Positions 54,327 through 63,724 of a stretch of DNA of 64,000 nt are shown here, one piece after another. The stretch's first letter is position 1; the number at the start of each line of letters is the position of its first letter. The notes under the pieces are model-generated. The model was not told the DNA's origin. It saw nothing but the letters and a program-made list of their open reading frames with translations, and did no database searches. This DNA comes from Clostridia bacterium (GTDB lineage Bacteria; Bacillota; Clostridia; TANB77; CAG-508), in NCBI GenBank assembly GCA_022797145.1, contig JAAWKA010000004.1:30881-94880 (forward strand), written 5' to 3'. The position numbers were made by a program, and so were the translations under genes.

Positions 54327-54516
54327 ATTAGGTCCTCCATTTGTTCATATTGTTATATATTTATTTAAGATGTTTTAATTTTATTATTAAATTTTTAAAA
54401 TTGCAATACTTTTTGACCATTTAGTATTAAAAATATAACCTGTGAAGATTTTATTTGGACATTTTATGTTATTTATTGTATAATATATTTATACTAAAAA
54501 GTAAAGGAGTGTTTTT

Positions 54517-54763
54517 ATGGAATGTGTTATATGTTCTAATTCAATATCGGTGTTGGGAATGTGATAAAAAGTGCCTAATTAAAGATGAGTATTTTGAGTT
54601 TCCTGAGCCATTATTTATCTATTTTTTATGGAGCAATTGGTCTACTAGTATTGGAATTATGCTTGTAAATAATATCCCATTAGATATTGCTAAGCAAAAT
54701 CAGCTCATTGAAACAATGTCTTTGTTAGTTGCCTATAAGGAATTTTCAAAAAGATATGATTAA
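54517..54763 (+). CDS. small zinc-ribbon protein with apparent frameshift
   Basis: The ATG at 54517, eight bases after aaggag, opens MECVICSN and then meets a stop at 54564. Omitting one T around 54541 joins it to QYRCWECDKKCLIKDEYFEF and a further 60 residues ending EFSKRYD, giving two CxxC pairs like a zinc ribbon, about 80 residues in all. Either a sequencing error or a mutated gene. Function unknown. Confidence 0.55.
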
Positions 54764-54795
54764 CACTTTTACTATTGATAATTATTATAGTCAAT

Positions 54796-54825
54796 AAAAA
54801 GCAAGATTTCAAAAATCTTGCTTTT
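54796..54825. terminator. bidirectional terminator after tuf
   Basis: AAAAGCAAGATTT and AAATCTTGCTTTT form a clean stem with A/T flanks between convergent genes; tuf ends at 54836. Confidence 0.85.
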
Positions 54826-54835
54826 ATATTATATA

Positions 54836-56038
54836 TTATTCAATTATATCTGCAACAATACCTGAACCTACTGTTCTTCCACCTTCACGTATAGCAAATC
54901 TTAGTCCTTTTTCTATAGCTATTGGTGTTATAAGTTCGATTGTCATTGAAATATTATCTCCTGGCATAACCATTTCTGTTCCTGCTGGTAATTCAATAAC
55001 TCCTGTAACGTCTGTTGTTCTAAAATAGAATTGTGGTCTGTATCCATTGAAGAATGGAGTATGTCTTCCACCTTCTTCTTTTGTTAATACATATACTTCT
55101 GATGTAAATTTTGTATGTGGATTAATTGTTCCTGGTTTTGCTAATACTTGACCTCTTTCAATATCTGTTCTTTGAATTCCTCTTAATAGAACTCCTATGT
55201 TATCTCCTGCTTCTGCTTGGTCTAGTAATTTTCTAAACATTTCAACACCTGTTACAACTGTTTTTGCTCTTTCTGTTGTTAATCCTATTATTTCAACTTC
55301 GTCTGAAACTTTTACAATTCCTCTTTCTACTCTTCCTGTTGCAACTGTTCCTCTACCTGTGATAGAGAATACATCTTCAACTGGCATTAAGAATGGTTGA
55401 TCTATTGGTCTTTCTGGTGTTGGTATATAACTATCAACCGCTGCCATTAATTCTTTCATTGGTTGATATTCTGCTGCTTCTGGATCTGTTGATGATGAAT
55501 CTAATACTTTTAATGATGATCCTTTTATAATTGGAATTTCATCTCCTGGAAAATCATAGCTTGATAATAAGTCTCTAACTTCCATTTCAACTAATTCTAA
55601 TAGTTCTGGATCGTCTACCATATCACATTTATTTAGGTATACTACAATATATTTAACACCAACTTGTCTTGCAAGTAGTATATGTTCTCTTGTTTGAGGC
55701 ATTGGTCCATCTGCTGCTGAAACTACTAGTATTGCTCCATCCATTTGTGCTGCACCTGTAATCATGTTTTTTACATAGTCAGCATGTCCTGGACAGTCAA
55801 CGTGTGCATAGTGTCTTGTTTCTGTTTCATATTCAACGTGTGCTGTATTTATTGTGATTCCTCTTGCTTTTTCTTCTGGAGCACCATCTATTTGATCATA
55901 TGCTTCAAATTGTGCTCTTCCTAATAAACTTAAATATTTTGTAATAGCTGCTGTTGTTGTTGTTTTTCCATGGTCAACGTGACCGATTGTTCCAATGTTA
56001 ACATGTGGTTTTGTTCTTTCAAATTTTGCTTTAGCCAT
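54836..56038 (-). CDS. tuf: elongation factor Tu
   Basis: 400 residues. G1 [16 protein letters not shown]2 and switch I with [14 protein letters not shown]3 [14 protein letters not shown]4 NKCDMVDD; domains 2 and 3 are complete to VADIIE. Delivers aminoacyl-tRNA to the ribosome. ATG after aaggagg. Separated from fusA by a small unrelated gene. Confidence 0.98.
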   Translation of the reverse strand: MAKAKFERTKPHVNIGTIGHVDHGKTTTTAAITKYLSLLGRAQFEAYDQIDGAPEEKARGITINTAHVEYETETRHYAHVDCPGHADYVKNMITGAAQMDGAILVVSAADGPMPQTREHILLARQVGVKYIVVYLNKCDMVDDPELLELVEMEVRDLLSSYDFPGDEIPIIKGSSLKVLDSSSTDPEAAEYQPMKELMAAVDSYIPTPERPIDQPFLMPVEDVFSITGRGTVATGRVERGIVKVSDEVEIIGLTTERAKTVVTGVEMFRKLLDQAEAGDNIGVLLRGIQRTDIERGQVLAKPGTINPHTKFTSEVYVLTKEEGGRHTPFFNGYRPQFYFRTTDVTGVIELPAGTEMVMPGDNISMTIELITPIAIEKGLRFAIREGGRTVGSGIVADIIE

Positions 56039-56176
56039 TTTTAATTTCCTCCTTAATTTTTTATGAGATTGCTCTCTTTATTTTATTTTTAAAATTATTG
56101 ACTGTTTTATTATTTTAGTAAATGTATTTTATAATAGTTTTCTAAAAATTGCAAGTCTTTTATGATTTTTAATTAT

Positions 56177-56722
56177 TTATTCTATAGTCCAATTTATTTC
56201 TGTAACAATATCATTTTTTAGTTTATAGGTTATTACTGTAAAGTTTTCTTTTCCCTTTTCTCCTTTTGTGTATTCAATTTTAGTTTCACTTCCTAGTTTT
56301 GTATTTTCTGGATATGCCTGTAATACTTCTTGTTTTGTTGAACCAATTTTTAGGTTTCTAGAAAAGGTATCTTTATTGGTAGTTGATGTTACTTGTGATA
56401 ATTTTGCCTCACTTCCATCTCCTATATCTCTAAATACATATGATGTCTTTTCATTATTGTATAAATATTCTATTATTTTATCTCCTGTTGTACCATCCAT
56501 ATGCTCTTTTTTAGCTTCTGCTTCTCCTAGCTTCTGAATTAATTGACTTTGGCTAGTTTTATAGTCTATTTCTCCAATTTTTAAATCTTCTTCTGAAAAT
56601 TCTTGTTGTTTTATGATACTTTCAGTGTTATTTGATTTGCTTTTCCAAATAAGGTATCCTCCGATTAAAATTAGTAAAATAACTATTATGCTGATTATTA
56701 TTATTACTTTTTTATCTTTCAT
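56177..56722 (-). CDS. membrane-anchored small protein (SmpA/BLIP-like repeats), 181 aa
   Basis: One N-terminal membrane segment (VIIIISIIVILLILIGGYLIW), then an outside region of about 150 residues with two similar units: YKTSQSQLIQKLGEAEAKKE and IGSTKQEVLQAYPENTKLG, each followed by beta-rich sequence, as in SmpA/BLIP-type folds (DUF4309-like). ATG after gggaga. It sits between fusA and tuf in a cluster where these genes are normally adjacent. Function unknown. Confidence 0.6.
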   Translation of the reverse strand: MKDKKVIIIISIIVILLILIGGYLIWKSKSNNTESIIKQQEFSEEDLKIGEIDYKTSQSQLIQKLGEAEAKKEHMDGTTGDKIIEYLYNNEKTSYVFRDIGDGSEAKLSQVTSTTNKDTFSRNLKIGSTKQEVLQAYPENTKLGSETKIEYTKGEKGKENFTVITYKLKNDIVTEINWTIE

Positions 56723-56748
56723 TACAGTTCTCCCTATTTTTTTATTCT

Positions 56749-58833
56749 TTAGTCTTCTTTTTTAGCTCTTGATGCTACTATTGTTTCTAAAACTGATTTT
56801 GGAACTTCTTCATAGTGTGATGGTTCCATTGCATAAGTACCTCTACCTTGTGTTTTAGAACGTAAGTCTGTTGCATAACCAAACATTTCTGATAATGGTA
56901 TAAATCCTCTTATAATTTGACTTCCTGATCTTGCTTCCATTCCTTCCATTCTTCCACGTCTAGAGTTTATATCTCCTATAACATCTCCCATATATTCTTC
57001 TGGCACTGTTACTTCAACTTTCATTATAGGTTCTAGTATAACTGATTTTGCTTTTTTACATCCTTCTTTAAATGCCATAGAACCAGCTATTTTAAAGGCC
57101 ATTTCTGATGAATCAACCTCATGGTATGATCCATCTACTAATGTAGCTTTAAAGTCTATAACTGGGTAACCTGCAAGTACCCCACTTTCTGATGCTTCTT
57201 TTATTCCTTCTTCAATTGGTTTGATGTATTCTTTTGGAACAACTCCTCCAACGATTTTACTTTCAAATTCTACTCCTGAACCTGGTTCTAGTGGTTCCAT
57301 TTCTATCCAAACATGACCATATTGTCCACGTCCACCTGATTGACGGATAAATTTTCCTTCTACTTTTACTTTTTCTTTTATTGTTTCTTTATATGCAACT
57401 TGTGGTTTTCCAACATTTGCTTCAACTTTAAATTCTCTTTTTAATCTATCTACAATTATGTCTAAATGTAATTCTCCCATTCCTGCTATAACTGTTTGAC
57501 CTGTTTCGTGATTTGTGTATGTTTTGAATGTTGGGTCTTCTTCTGCAAGTTTTGCAAGTGCTATTCCCATTTTTTCACTTGCTACTTTGTCTTTTGGTTC
57601 TATAGCTATATCTATAACTGGTTCTGGAAATTCCATTGATTCTAATATAACTGGGTGTGCCATATCACAAAGTGTATCTCCTGTTGTAACTTCTTTTAAT
57701 CCAACTGCTGCTGCTATATCTCCTGCAAATACTTTATCTATATCTTCTCTATGATTTGCATGCATTTGAAGTATTCTTCCTATTCTTTCTTTTTTATTTT
57801 TTGTAGAATTTAATACAGTTGAACCTGATTCTAATGTTCCTGAATATACTCTAAAGAAACAAAGTTTTCCAACAAATGGATCTGTTGCAATTTTAAATGC
57901 AAGTGCTGCAAATGGTTGGTCATCTCCTGTTATTGCTTCTACTTCATTTCCATCCATGTCTTCACCTTTTATATGTGGTATATCTAGTGGTGATGGCATA
58001 TAGTCTATGATTGAGTTTAATAATTCTTGAACCCCTTTATTTTTATATGAAGAACCACAACATACTGGAACTATATTATTTGCTATTGTTCCTTTTCTTA
58101 AACCTTGTTTTATTTCTTCCTCTGTTAATTCTCCACCTTCTAAGTATTTCATCATTAATTCATCATCTTGTTCTGCTGCTGCTTCTAACATTTGGCTTCT
58201 ATATTTTTCTGCTTCTTGTTTCATGTCTTCTGGTACTTCTTGTTCTTCAATCTCTTTTCCTAAATCATCTTTATGAACAAATGCTTTCATTTTTATTAAG
58301 TCCACAATTCCTTGAAAGTTATCTTCTGCTCCAATTGGTAATTGAATTGGAACAGCATTTGCATTTAGTCTTTCTTTCATTTGTTCTACACATCCTAAGA
58401 AATTAGCTCCTGTAATATCCATTTTATTTACATATGCCATTCTTGGAACATGGTATTTATCAGCTTGTCTCCATACTGTTTCAGATTGTGGTTGTACTCC
58501 GCCTTTTGCACAAAATACTGTTACTGAACCATCTAATACTCTTAGAGATCTTTCTACTTCCACTGTAAAGTCAACATGACCTGGAGTATCTATTATATTT
58601 ATTCTATGGTCTAGCCAACGGCATGTTGTTGCAGCTGATGTAATTGTAATTCCTCTTTCTTGTTCTTGTGCCATCCAGTCCATTGTAGCTGCTCCTTCAT
58701 GTGTTTCTCCTATTTTGTGAACTCTTCCTGTATAGAAAAGTATTCTTTCTGTTGTTGTTGTTTTTCCAGCATCAATATGAGCCATTATTCCTATGTTTCT
58801 TGTCATTTCTAATGAAACTTCTCTGTTTGCCAC
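56749..58833 (-). CDS. fusA: elongation factor G
   Basis: 694 residues. G1 [49 protein letters not shown] and NKMD are present, with all five domains through [16 protein letters not shown]. Drives ribosome translocation. ATG after aaggagg. Follows rpsG by 54 bases. Confidence 0.98.
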   Translation of the reverse strand: MANREVSLEMTRNIGIMAHIDAGKTTTTERILFYTGRVHKIGETHEGAATMDWMAQEQERGITITSAATTCRWLDHRINIIDTPGHVDFTVEVERSLRVLDGSVTVFCAKGGVQPQSETVWRQADKYHVPRMAYVNKMDITGANFLGCVEQMKERLNANAVPIQLPIGAEDNFQGIVDLIKMKAFVHKDDLGKEIEEQEVPEDMKQEAEKYRSQMLEAAAEQDDELMMKYLEGGELTEEEIKQGLRKGTIANNIVPVCCGSSYKNKGVQELLNSIIDYMPSPLDIPHIKGEDMDGNEVEAITGDDQPFAALAFKIATDPFVGKLCFFRVYSGTLESGSTVLNSTKNKKERIGRILQMHANHREDIDKVFAGDIAAAVGLKEVTTGDTLCDMAHPVILESMEFPEPVIDIAIEPKDKVASEKMGIALAKLAEEDPTFKTYTNHETGQTVIAGMGELHLDIIVDRLKREFKVEANVGKPQVAYKETIKEKVKVEGKFIRQSGGRGQYGHVWIEMEPLEPGSGVEFESKIVGGVVPKEYIKPIEEGIKEASESGVLAGYPVIDFKATLVDGSYHEVDSSEMAFKIAGSMAFKEGCKKAKSVILEPIMKVEVTVPEEYMGDVIGDINSRRGRMEGMEARSGSQIIRGFIPLSEMFGYATDLRSKTQGRGTYAMEPSHYEEVPKSVLETIVASRAKKED

Positions 58834-58887
58834 TTTTATCCTCCTTTTCTTTATAAAGTTAATTTATAAAGATTTCTATTTTCTATT

Positions 58888-59358
58888 TTACCATTTATAA
58901 TGTGCAAATGCTTTGTTTGCCTCTGCCATTCTATGTGTGTCTTCTTTCTTTTTAAATGCTCCACCATTTCCATTTATAGCATCTGTAATTTCTCCTGCTA
59001 GTTTTTCTGCCATAGTTTTTTCATGTCTTTTTCTTGCATATGTTACAAGCCATCTTAATCCTAATGTTTGTCTTCTCTCTGGTCTTATTTCTAGTGGTAC
59101 TTGATATGTTGCACCACCTACACGTCTTGCTTTTACTTCAAGAACAGGCATTATACTATTTAATGCTTCCTCAAATATTTCTAATGGATTTTTTTGCTCT
59201 TTTTCTTTTATTATATCAAATGCATCATATACTATTTTTTGAGCAACTGATTTTTTACCATCTAACATTATGTTATTAACTAATTTTGTAACAACTTTGC
59301 TATTATATATTGGGTCTGGTAAAACATCTCTTTTTGCTATATATCCTTTTCTTGGCAC
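58888..59358 (-). CDS. rpsG: 30S ribosomal protein S7
   Basis: 156 residues, the standard length. [39 protein letters not shown] and [19 protein letters not shown] are S7 signatures. Binds 16S rRNA at the 3' major domain. A 230-base gap separates it from rpsL, wider than usual; it holds short inverted repeats (TGGAATTTTAATTCCA near 59472-59490) but no gene I can see. Confidence 0.97.
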   Translation of the reverse strand: MPRKGYIAKRDVLPDPIYNSKVVTKLVNNIMLDGKKSVAQKIVYDAFDIIKEKEQKNPLEIFEEALNSIMPVLEVKARRVGGATYQVPLEIRPERRQTLGLRWLVTYARKRHEKTMAEKLAGEITDAINGNGGAFKKKEDTHRMAEANKAFAHYKW

Positions 59359-59588
59359 TATTCTTCACTCCTTTTCTGGATTAGAGATTATTTTAATAAA
59401 GTTTATTATATTTTACTTTATTTGCTCTTTTCCTAAATTATTGATATTTATATAAAATATCTAAAGTTACTCTTGGAATTTTAATTCCACGTTTAGTGCA
59501 TATAATCTATTTTAAATTTAAGTACATTAAATCATAATCAATTATAAGCACTATAGAAAGTTAAAGTTATTTTTAACTTATAACAATT

Positions 59589-60002
59589 CTATTTTTTTGG
59601 ACGTTTTGCTCCATATTTTGAACGAGCTTGCATTCTGTCTTTTACTCCTGCTGTATCTAATGTTCCTCTTATAATATGATATCTAACACCTGGTAAATCT
59701 TTTACCCTTCCTCCTCTTATTAAAACAACACTATGTTCTTGAAGATTGTGTCCAATACCTGGAATGTAAGATGTTACTTCATAACCATTTGAAAGTCTTA
59801 CTCTGGCAACTTTTCTTAATGCTGAGTTTGGTTTTTTTGGAGTAACTGTTTTTACTATTGTACATACTCCTCTTTTTTGTGGTGCTCTATTATCTGTTAA
59901 GCTTTTCTTTTTTGAGTTATATCCATGTTGTAATGCTGGAGCTGTAGATTTTGAACTTACACTTTTTCTTCCCTTTCTTACTAATTGATTAATTGTTGGC
60001 AC
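59589..60002 (-). CDS. rpsL: 30S ribosomal protein S12
   Basis: 137 residues. [36 protein letters not shown] and [18 protein letters not shown] are intact, with Lys at the usual streptomycin-response positions, so no classical resistance change is visible. ATG after taggagg. Heads the rpsL-rpsG-fusA run. Confidence 0.97.
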   Translation of the reverse strand: MPTINQLVRKGRKSVSSKSTAPALQHGYNSKKKSLTDNRAPQKRGVCTIVKTVTPKKPNSALRKVARVRLSNGYEVTSYIPGIGHNLQEHSVVLIRGGRVKDLPGVRYHIIRGTLDTAGVKDRMQARSKYGAKRPKK

Positions 60003-60024
60003 TTAAATTTCACCTCCTATACAA

Positions 60025-60078
60025 AATAAACGTTAATATAAATTACTATAATATTAGCATTTTATATTAACGTTTATT
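60025..60078 (-). terminator. 18-bp inverted repeat ahead of rpsL
   Basis: AATAAACGTTAATATAAA (60025-60042) and its exact complement at 60061-60078 enclose an 18-base loop. It lies 77 bases past the 379-aa gene stop and 23 bases before the rpsL ATG on the same strand. It may end the upstream transcript or be a leader structure of rpsL. Confidence 0.65.
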
Positions 60079-60154
60079 ATTTTATCATCATATACCTAAA
60101 ATGTCAATTATTTTTTCATATTTGTAAGTTTAATATATATTAAATTTATAAGGT

Positions 60155-61294
60155 TTATCTTATTTCTTCTTCTATATCATTTTGCTTATCTTCTATAAAG
60201 TTATTTTTTATTTTTTCATTATATTCTATCCAACCAGTTGCTAAATTATCTTTTTCAGTGCATTGTGTATCTCTTACTGCTATAAGTATTTTAGAATCTG
60301 GATATACTTTTTCAAGTTCACATAGATTTGTTGTTAAATTTATTTTTAGATCTTCTTTTTTTGTTTCTCCTTGTTTATTTTTACTGTATATTGCTATATT
60401 TTTTATTTCATATTCTCCTTTTATTGTTCCTGTTGGTTTTGTTATTATATCACTTTTAGCTGCTAAATCGCTTGAAGCATATATTGTATTTTCTATTATA
60501 GCTTTACTTCCTATTCCTACATGTTTTTGTGTTTTTATATCAGTTTTTATTGTTTTTTCTGCTAATTTTCTTATACTCATTTTATATTCATTTATTTCCT
60601 TGTTTGTTGTTTCTTCATTTTCACATTCTAATTGTTTTTGTGTTTTTATTGAATTTATAATTGTTTTATTTTGTCTTAATGTCAATATACCAACAAGCGA
60701 AAGTACTCCTACTCCAGCATATATTACTTTTTTTATTATTTTTTTATTATTGTCTTGTTCTTCTTTTTTACTATGTTGTTGTAATATATTCTTTATTTGT
60801 ATTAAATATTTTGAACAGATTTGTTTATCTGTTTCTTCTAAATTGCTAAGGCACTCTTGCATATCTTCTATTTTTATTTTTCCATTTTTTAATAGTTCTA
60901 TGTTATTTATCACTATTCTTTCTTTTATTGGTGTTTTACCTATTTCTTTTATTTCTTTACAATACTCTATATAATCTTTTTGACTCATTTTTTCTATTTT
61001 AGCTAATAATCCAATTAATTCCTCTTGACCTATATTCCCTTTTTTATATTCTATAATTTTGTCTTCTATTAATCGCTTACTTCTCATAAGTTCTAAATCT
61101 TCACTTAAGTTTTTTTCTTTTAGCTTTATTTCTTCTACTATATATTTATATGTATTTGAATCTATTTTTCCCAATTTTAATTCCTTATATGCTTTTTTTA
61201 TTTCTTCTGAATTTATTTTTCCATTTAGTCTTTTTTCTACTGATTTTAATTTTAATAAATCAATTTTTTGTTTTATTTTTTCTATTATTTTCAT
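60155..61294 (-). CDS. single-pass membrane protein with coiled N-terminus and GIGS-type C-terminal domain, 379 aa
   Basis: Residues 1-185 are Lys/Glu-rich helices, beginning MKIIEKIKQKIDLLKLKS. One membrane segment is at about 190-206 (VIYAGVGVLSLVGILTL). The outside part holds a linker and a domain from about 257 with HVGIGSKAIIENTIYASSD, YEIKNIAIYSKNKQG, YPDSKILIAVRDTQC and GWIEYNEKIKNNF. It is a paralogue of the 512-residue protein encoded at 62171-63709, sharing all three parts. I do not recognise the family. ATG after aaggaga. Confidence 0.7.
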   Translation of the reverse strand: MKIIEKIKQKIDLLKLKSVEKRLNGKINSEEIKKAYKELKLGKIDSNTYKYIVEEIKLKEKNLSEDLELMRSKRLIEDKIIEYKKGNIGQEELIGLLAKIEKMSQKDYIEYCKEIKEIGKTPIKERIVINNIELLKNGKIKIEDMQECLSNLEETDKQICSKYLIQIKNILQQHSKKEEQDNNKKIIKKVIYAGVGVLSLVGILTLRQNKTIINSIKTQKQLECENEETTNKEINEYKMSIRKLAEKTIKTDIKTQKHVGIGSKAIIENTIYASSDLAAKSDIITKPTGTIKGEYEIKNIAIYSKNKQGETKKEDLKINLTTNLCELEKVYPDSKILIAVRDTQCTEKDNLATGWIEYNEKIKNNFIEDKQNDIEEEIR

Positions 61295-61414
61295 TATCTC
61301 TTCTCCTTACTTTTATCTAACCTATTTAATATATTATCTTCATAATTTTACCATTTAATTTAATTTATGTCAATTGCTTATGTATTTAAAATTGAAATAT
61401 ATTTTATTATCATA

Positions 61415-61449
61415 AAAAAACAATAAGAGTGTTAATCTTATTGTTTTTT
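61415..61449 (-). terminator. terminator of the unknown operon
   Basis: AAAAAACAATAAGA / TCTTATTGTTTTTT, a 14-bp stem with a 7-base loop and T run, immediately past the stop at 61452. The 379-aa paralogue downstream must therefore have its own promoter or rely on readthrough. Confidence 0.85.
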
Positions 61450-61451
61450 CA

Positions 61452-62138
61452 TTATTTTGTTTCTTCTTTTTCTTCTATTTTTTCTTGTGTCTCAAGAGCT
61501 TTTTCATATGCCTTTTTTTCATTTACTTGTTGCTTTATATTTGAAAATTTACCTTTTTCACTTTCTTTTTTCAAAAGCCTTTCTCTGAAATCACTTACAT
61601 CTTGAAAATCTTCTTCTCTTATTTTATCTGTTATTTTTGATATCTTCATTTTTATTAATTGAAGGAATTTCTTTATTCTGCTTTCCTCTTTTATTATTGG
61701 CAAATTTTTACCTTCATTATTTTCTTTTTCATCTTGTATTATTTGTGAAGTTTTTTCTACGTCTTCATGAGCTTGTACTGACTTTTGTAAATCTTCTTCT
61801 GGGTCTTTACTTTGTATTTTTTGTTCTTTTGATGTTTCTATTATAATTTCTGAATTTTGTTGTTCTTCTTCTTTTTCTAAGTCTTCAATTGATTCTAAAA
61901 GCGATATTTCTTCTAATAATTCCTCTTTATAAATTCCATCATCTTCTTTAAATATCGTTGTTTCTATATCATTAATTGTAGTTGTTACACTAAATTTTTG
62001 AAATTTACTGTTTAAAATAGCCTCTTTTGCTTCTTCTGGTATTTGTCCTAATATTGAATTAAATTCTTCTTCTTGTAATTTTGTTCGCTTTATCTTATAT
62101 ACTTTACTGTTTTTTACTATCTTAGATATTTCTTCCAC
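61452..62138 (-). CDS. acidic soluble coiled protein of unknown function, about 228 aa
   Basis: I choose the GTG at 62138, five bases after gggggagg; the longer frame would begin at a TTG lying before that same site. The protein has no membrane segment. It starts EEISKIVKNSKVYKIKRTKL, has an ordered part with FSVTTTINDIETTIFKEDDG, a long Glu/Asp/Gln-rich linker (about 90-165), and a basic helical C-terminus (RIKKFLQLIKMKISKITDKI). It lies 32 bases after the 512-residue gene and so is cotranscribed. No family recognised. Confidence 0.6.
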   Translation of the reverse strand: MEEISKIVKNSKVYKIKRTKLQEEEFNSILGQIPEEAKEAILNSKFQKFSVTTTINDIETTIFKEDDGIYKEELLEEISLLESIEDLEKEEEQQNSEIIIETSKEQKIQSKDPEEDLQKSVQAHEDVEKTSQIIQDEKENNEGKNLPIIKEESRIKKFLQLIKMKISKITDKIREEDFQDVSDFRERLLKKESEKGKFSNIKQQVNEKKAYEKALETQEKIEEKEETK

Positions 62139-62170
62139 ATTTTCCTCCCCCAAGATACATGCAAAATTAT

Positions 62171-63709
62171 TTATCTATCCCTATCTGTTTCAATCTTATT
62201 TTGTCTTGCATAATTCTCAAATTCTTGTTTAACTTCTTCATAGTTTATCCAACCTGTTTGTTGTTCTTCTTCGTTATCTTCCACTCTTTGTAATGAAACT
62301 ATTATCTTACAGTTTGGATTTTCTTTTTGGATTTGGTCAATTTCCTTAATGTCTGTATATTCTTCCATATATACCTTTTCATATAATCCTTGTTGATTAA
62401 CTACTGCTACCATTCCTATTTCATATGAGTTTCCTTCTTCATTTTTTAGTATTGAAACTGAATCTGATTTTATATTCTTTGTTGCTGCTTTTTCACTATC
62501 CATAAATATTTGTTTGTTTTTTATTATAGCTCTACTTCCAATTCCTATATGTAAGTTCTCTTCCTTTTTTTGTATATTATGTTCTATTTTTACCTGTGTT
62601 TTTAAAGTGTCTTTATAACTATTTTTATTATTTTTATTTTCATTCTCATTAGCTTTTTTTATAGTTTTGTTATTATTTACTTTGTTTATGCTTTTATTAT
62701 TTTGTTCTATAGGTTTGTTATTTTGTATATTGCCTGTTGTAATGTTATCCTTTACTTCATGTTTCTTTTCTACTTTTTCAAGCTTTCTTTCACTTCTAAT
62801 TTCTTTTATATAATTACTTAATTTTTGCTTAAATTCTATATTTTGAACTTGCTCATTGGTTTGTTGACTAGCTAAGTGCTCATTTACAATTATTCCTCCT
62901 AGAACTAGAGCTAAAGTTACTGCACTAATTCCTTTTATCTTTCTTTTCATTACCTGTGGAACTTTTGCTATTTGACTATGTTTTCTCATTTTTATTAAAT
63001 TTTGCTTATATTCATCTTTAGGTATTTTATTGTCTATATTTTTACTATCTGAATTTATAAATTCTAAATTAAAATTATCAGCTTTATTTTGGCTTATTAA
63101 ACTTTTTATATAATCTTTAGCTAAGCTTGTACTATTTTCCATATCATATTGTATTAATGCATAATATAGAGCGAATATAACATTATCTATTTTAGCGTCT
63201 TTTTCATCTAATTGTAATTCTATTCTCTTTTTTAGAATCTCTATATCTTCTTCATCTAATTTTTCACCTAATATTTTCTTTTGTTGTTTATCTGTTTCAT
63301 TTTTAATAATTGTTGCATTACTTTTTATATCAAATTTTACAATATGTTTATCTGATTGTTTACTTTTTTGTTGTGACTTATTTTTACTTGATATATTCTT
63401 TACTTTTTCTTGTGTTTGTATTTTCTCTATTGCTTCATATTTTTGCTGTTTTGTAATTCTTCCAATTTCATACATTTTATTTATATTCAATATTATTTCT
63501 TCTTTCGTTATTTCTCTAATTTGCATTTCTTCTATAAAGTCCTCTAATTTATAGATTTTATTTTGGGCTTTCTTTTCATATATTAATAACTTATACTCTT
63601 TATATGATTTTTTCCCTTCTTTATACTCTCTTTCAGCTCTTTTTATTTCTGGCAAATTATTGATTTTTCTTATTATTAGAGTTTCTTTTATTTTATCTAT
63701 TATAGACAT
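62171..63709 (-). CDS. single-pass membrane protein with coiled N-terminus and GIGS-type C-terminal domain, 512 aa
   Basis: Residues 1-250 are charged and helical, beginning MSIIDKIKETLIIRKINNL. One membrane segment is at about 256-275 (ISAVTLALVLGGIIVNEHL). A Lys/Asn-rich linker (about 300-380) leads to a C-terminal domain with HIGIGSRAIIKNKQIFMDSE, YEIGMVAVVNQQGLYEKVY, NPNCKIIVSLQRVED and GWINYEEVKQEF. That domain matches the 379-aa paralogue segment by segment. ATG after taggtg, 15 bases after the upstream gene stop. No known family. Confidence 0.7.
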   Translation of the reverse strand: MSIIDKIKETLIIRKINNLPEIKRAEREYKEGKKSYKEYKLLIYEKKAQNKIYKLEDFIEEMQIREITKEEIILNINKMYEIGRITKQQKYEAIEKIQTQEKVKNISSKNKSQQKSKQSDKHIVKFDIKSNATIIKNETDKQQKKILGEKLDEEDIEILKKRIELQLDEKDAKIDNVIFALYYALIQYDMENSTSLAKDYIKSLISQNKADNFNLEFINSDSKNIDNKIPKDEYKQNLIKMRKHSQIAKVPQVMKRKIKGISAVTLALVLGGIIVNEHLASQQTNEQVQNIEFKQKLSNYIKEIRSERKLEKVEKKHEVKDNITTGNIQNNKPIEQNNKSINKVNNNKTIKKANENENKNNKNSYKDTLKTQVKIEHNIQKKEENLHIGIGSRAIIKNKQIFMDSEKAATKNIKSDSVSILKNEEGNSYEIGMVAVVNQQGLYEKVYMEEYTDIKEIDQIQKENPNCKIIVSLQRVEDNEEEQQTGWINYEEVKQEFENYARQNKIETDRDR

Positions 63710-63724
63710 ATTATCACCTACTAA

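Noticed and set aside
59359-59588. Gap between rpsL and rpsG as a missing small gene
   Set aside because: All frames are interrupted; only short inverted repeats remain, which may be structural but show no known motif.
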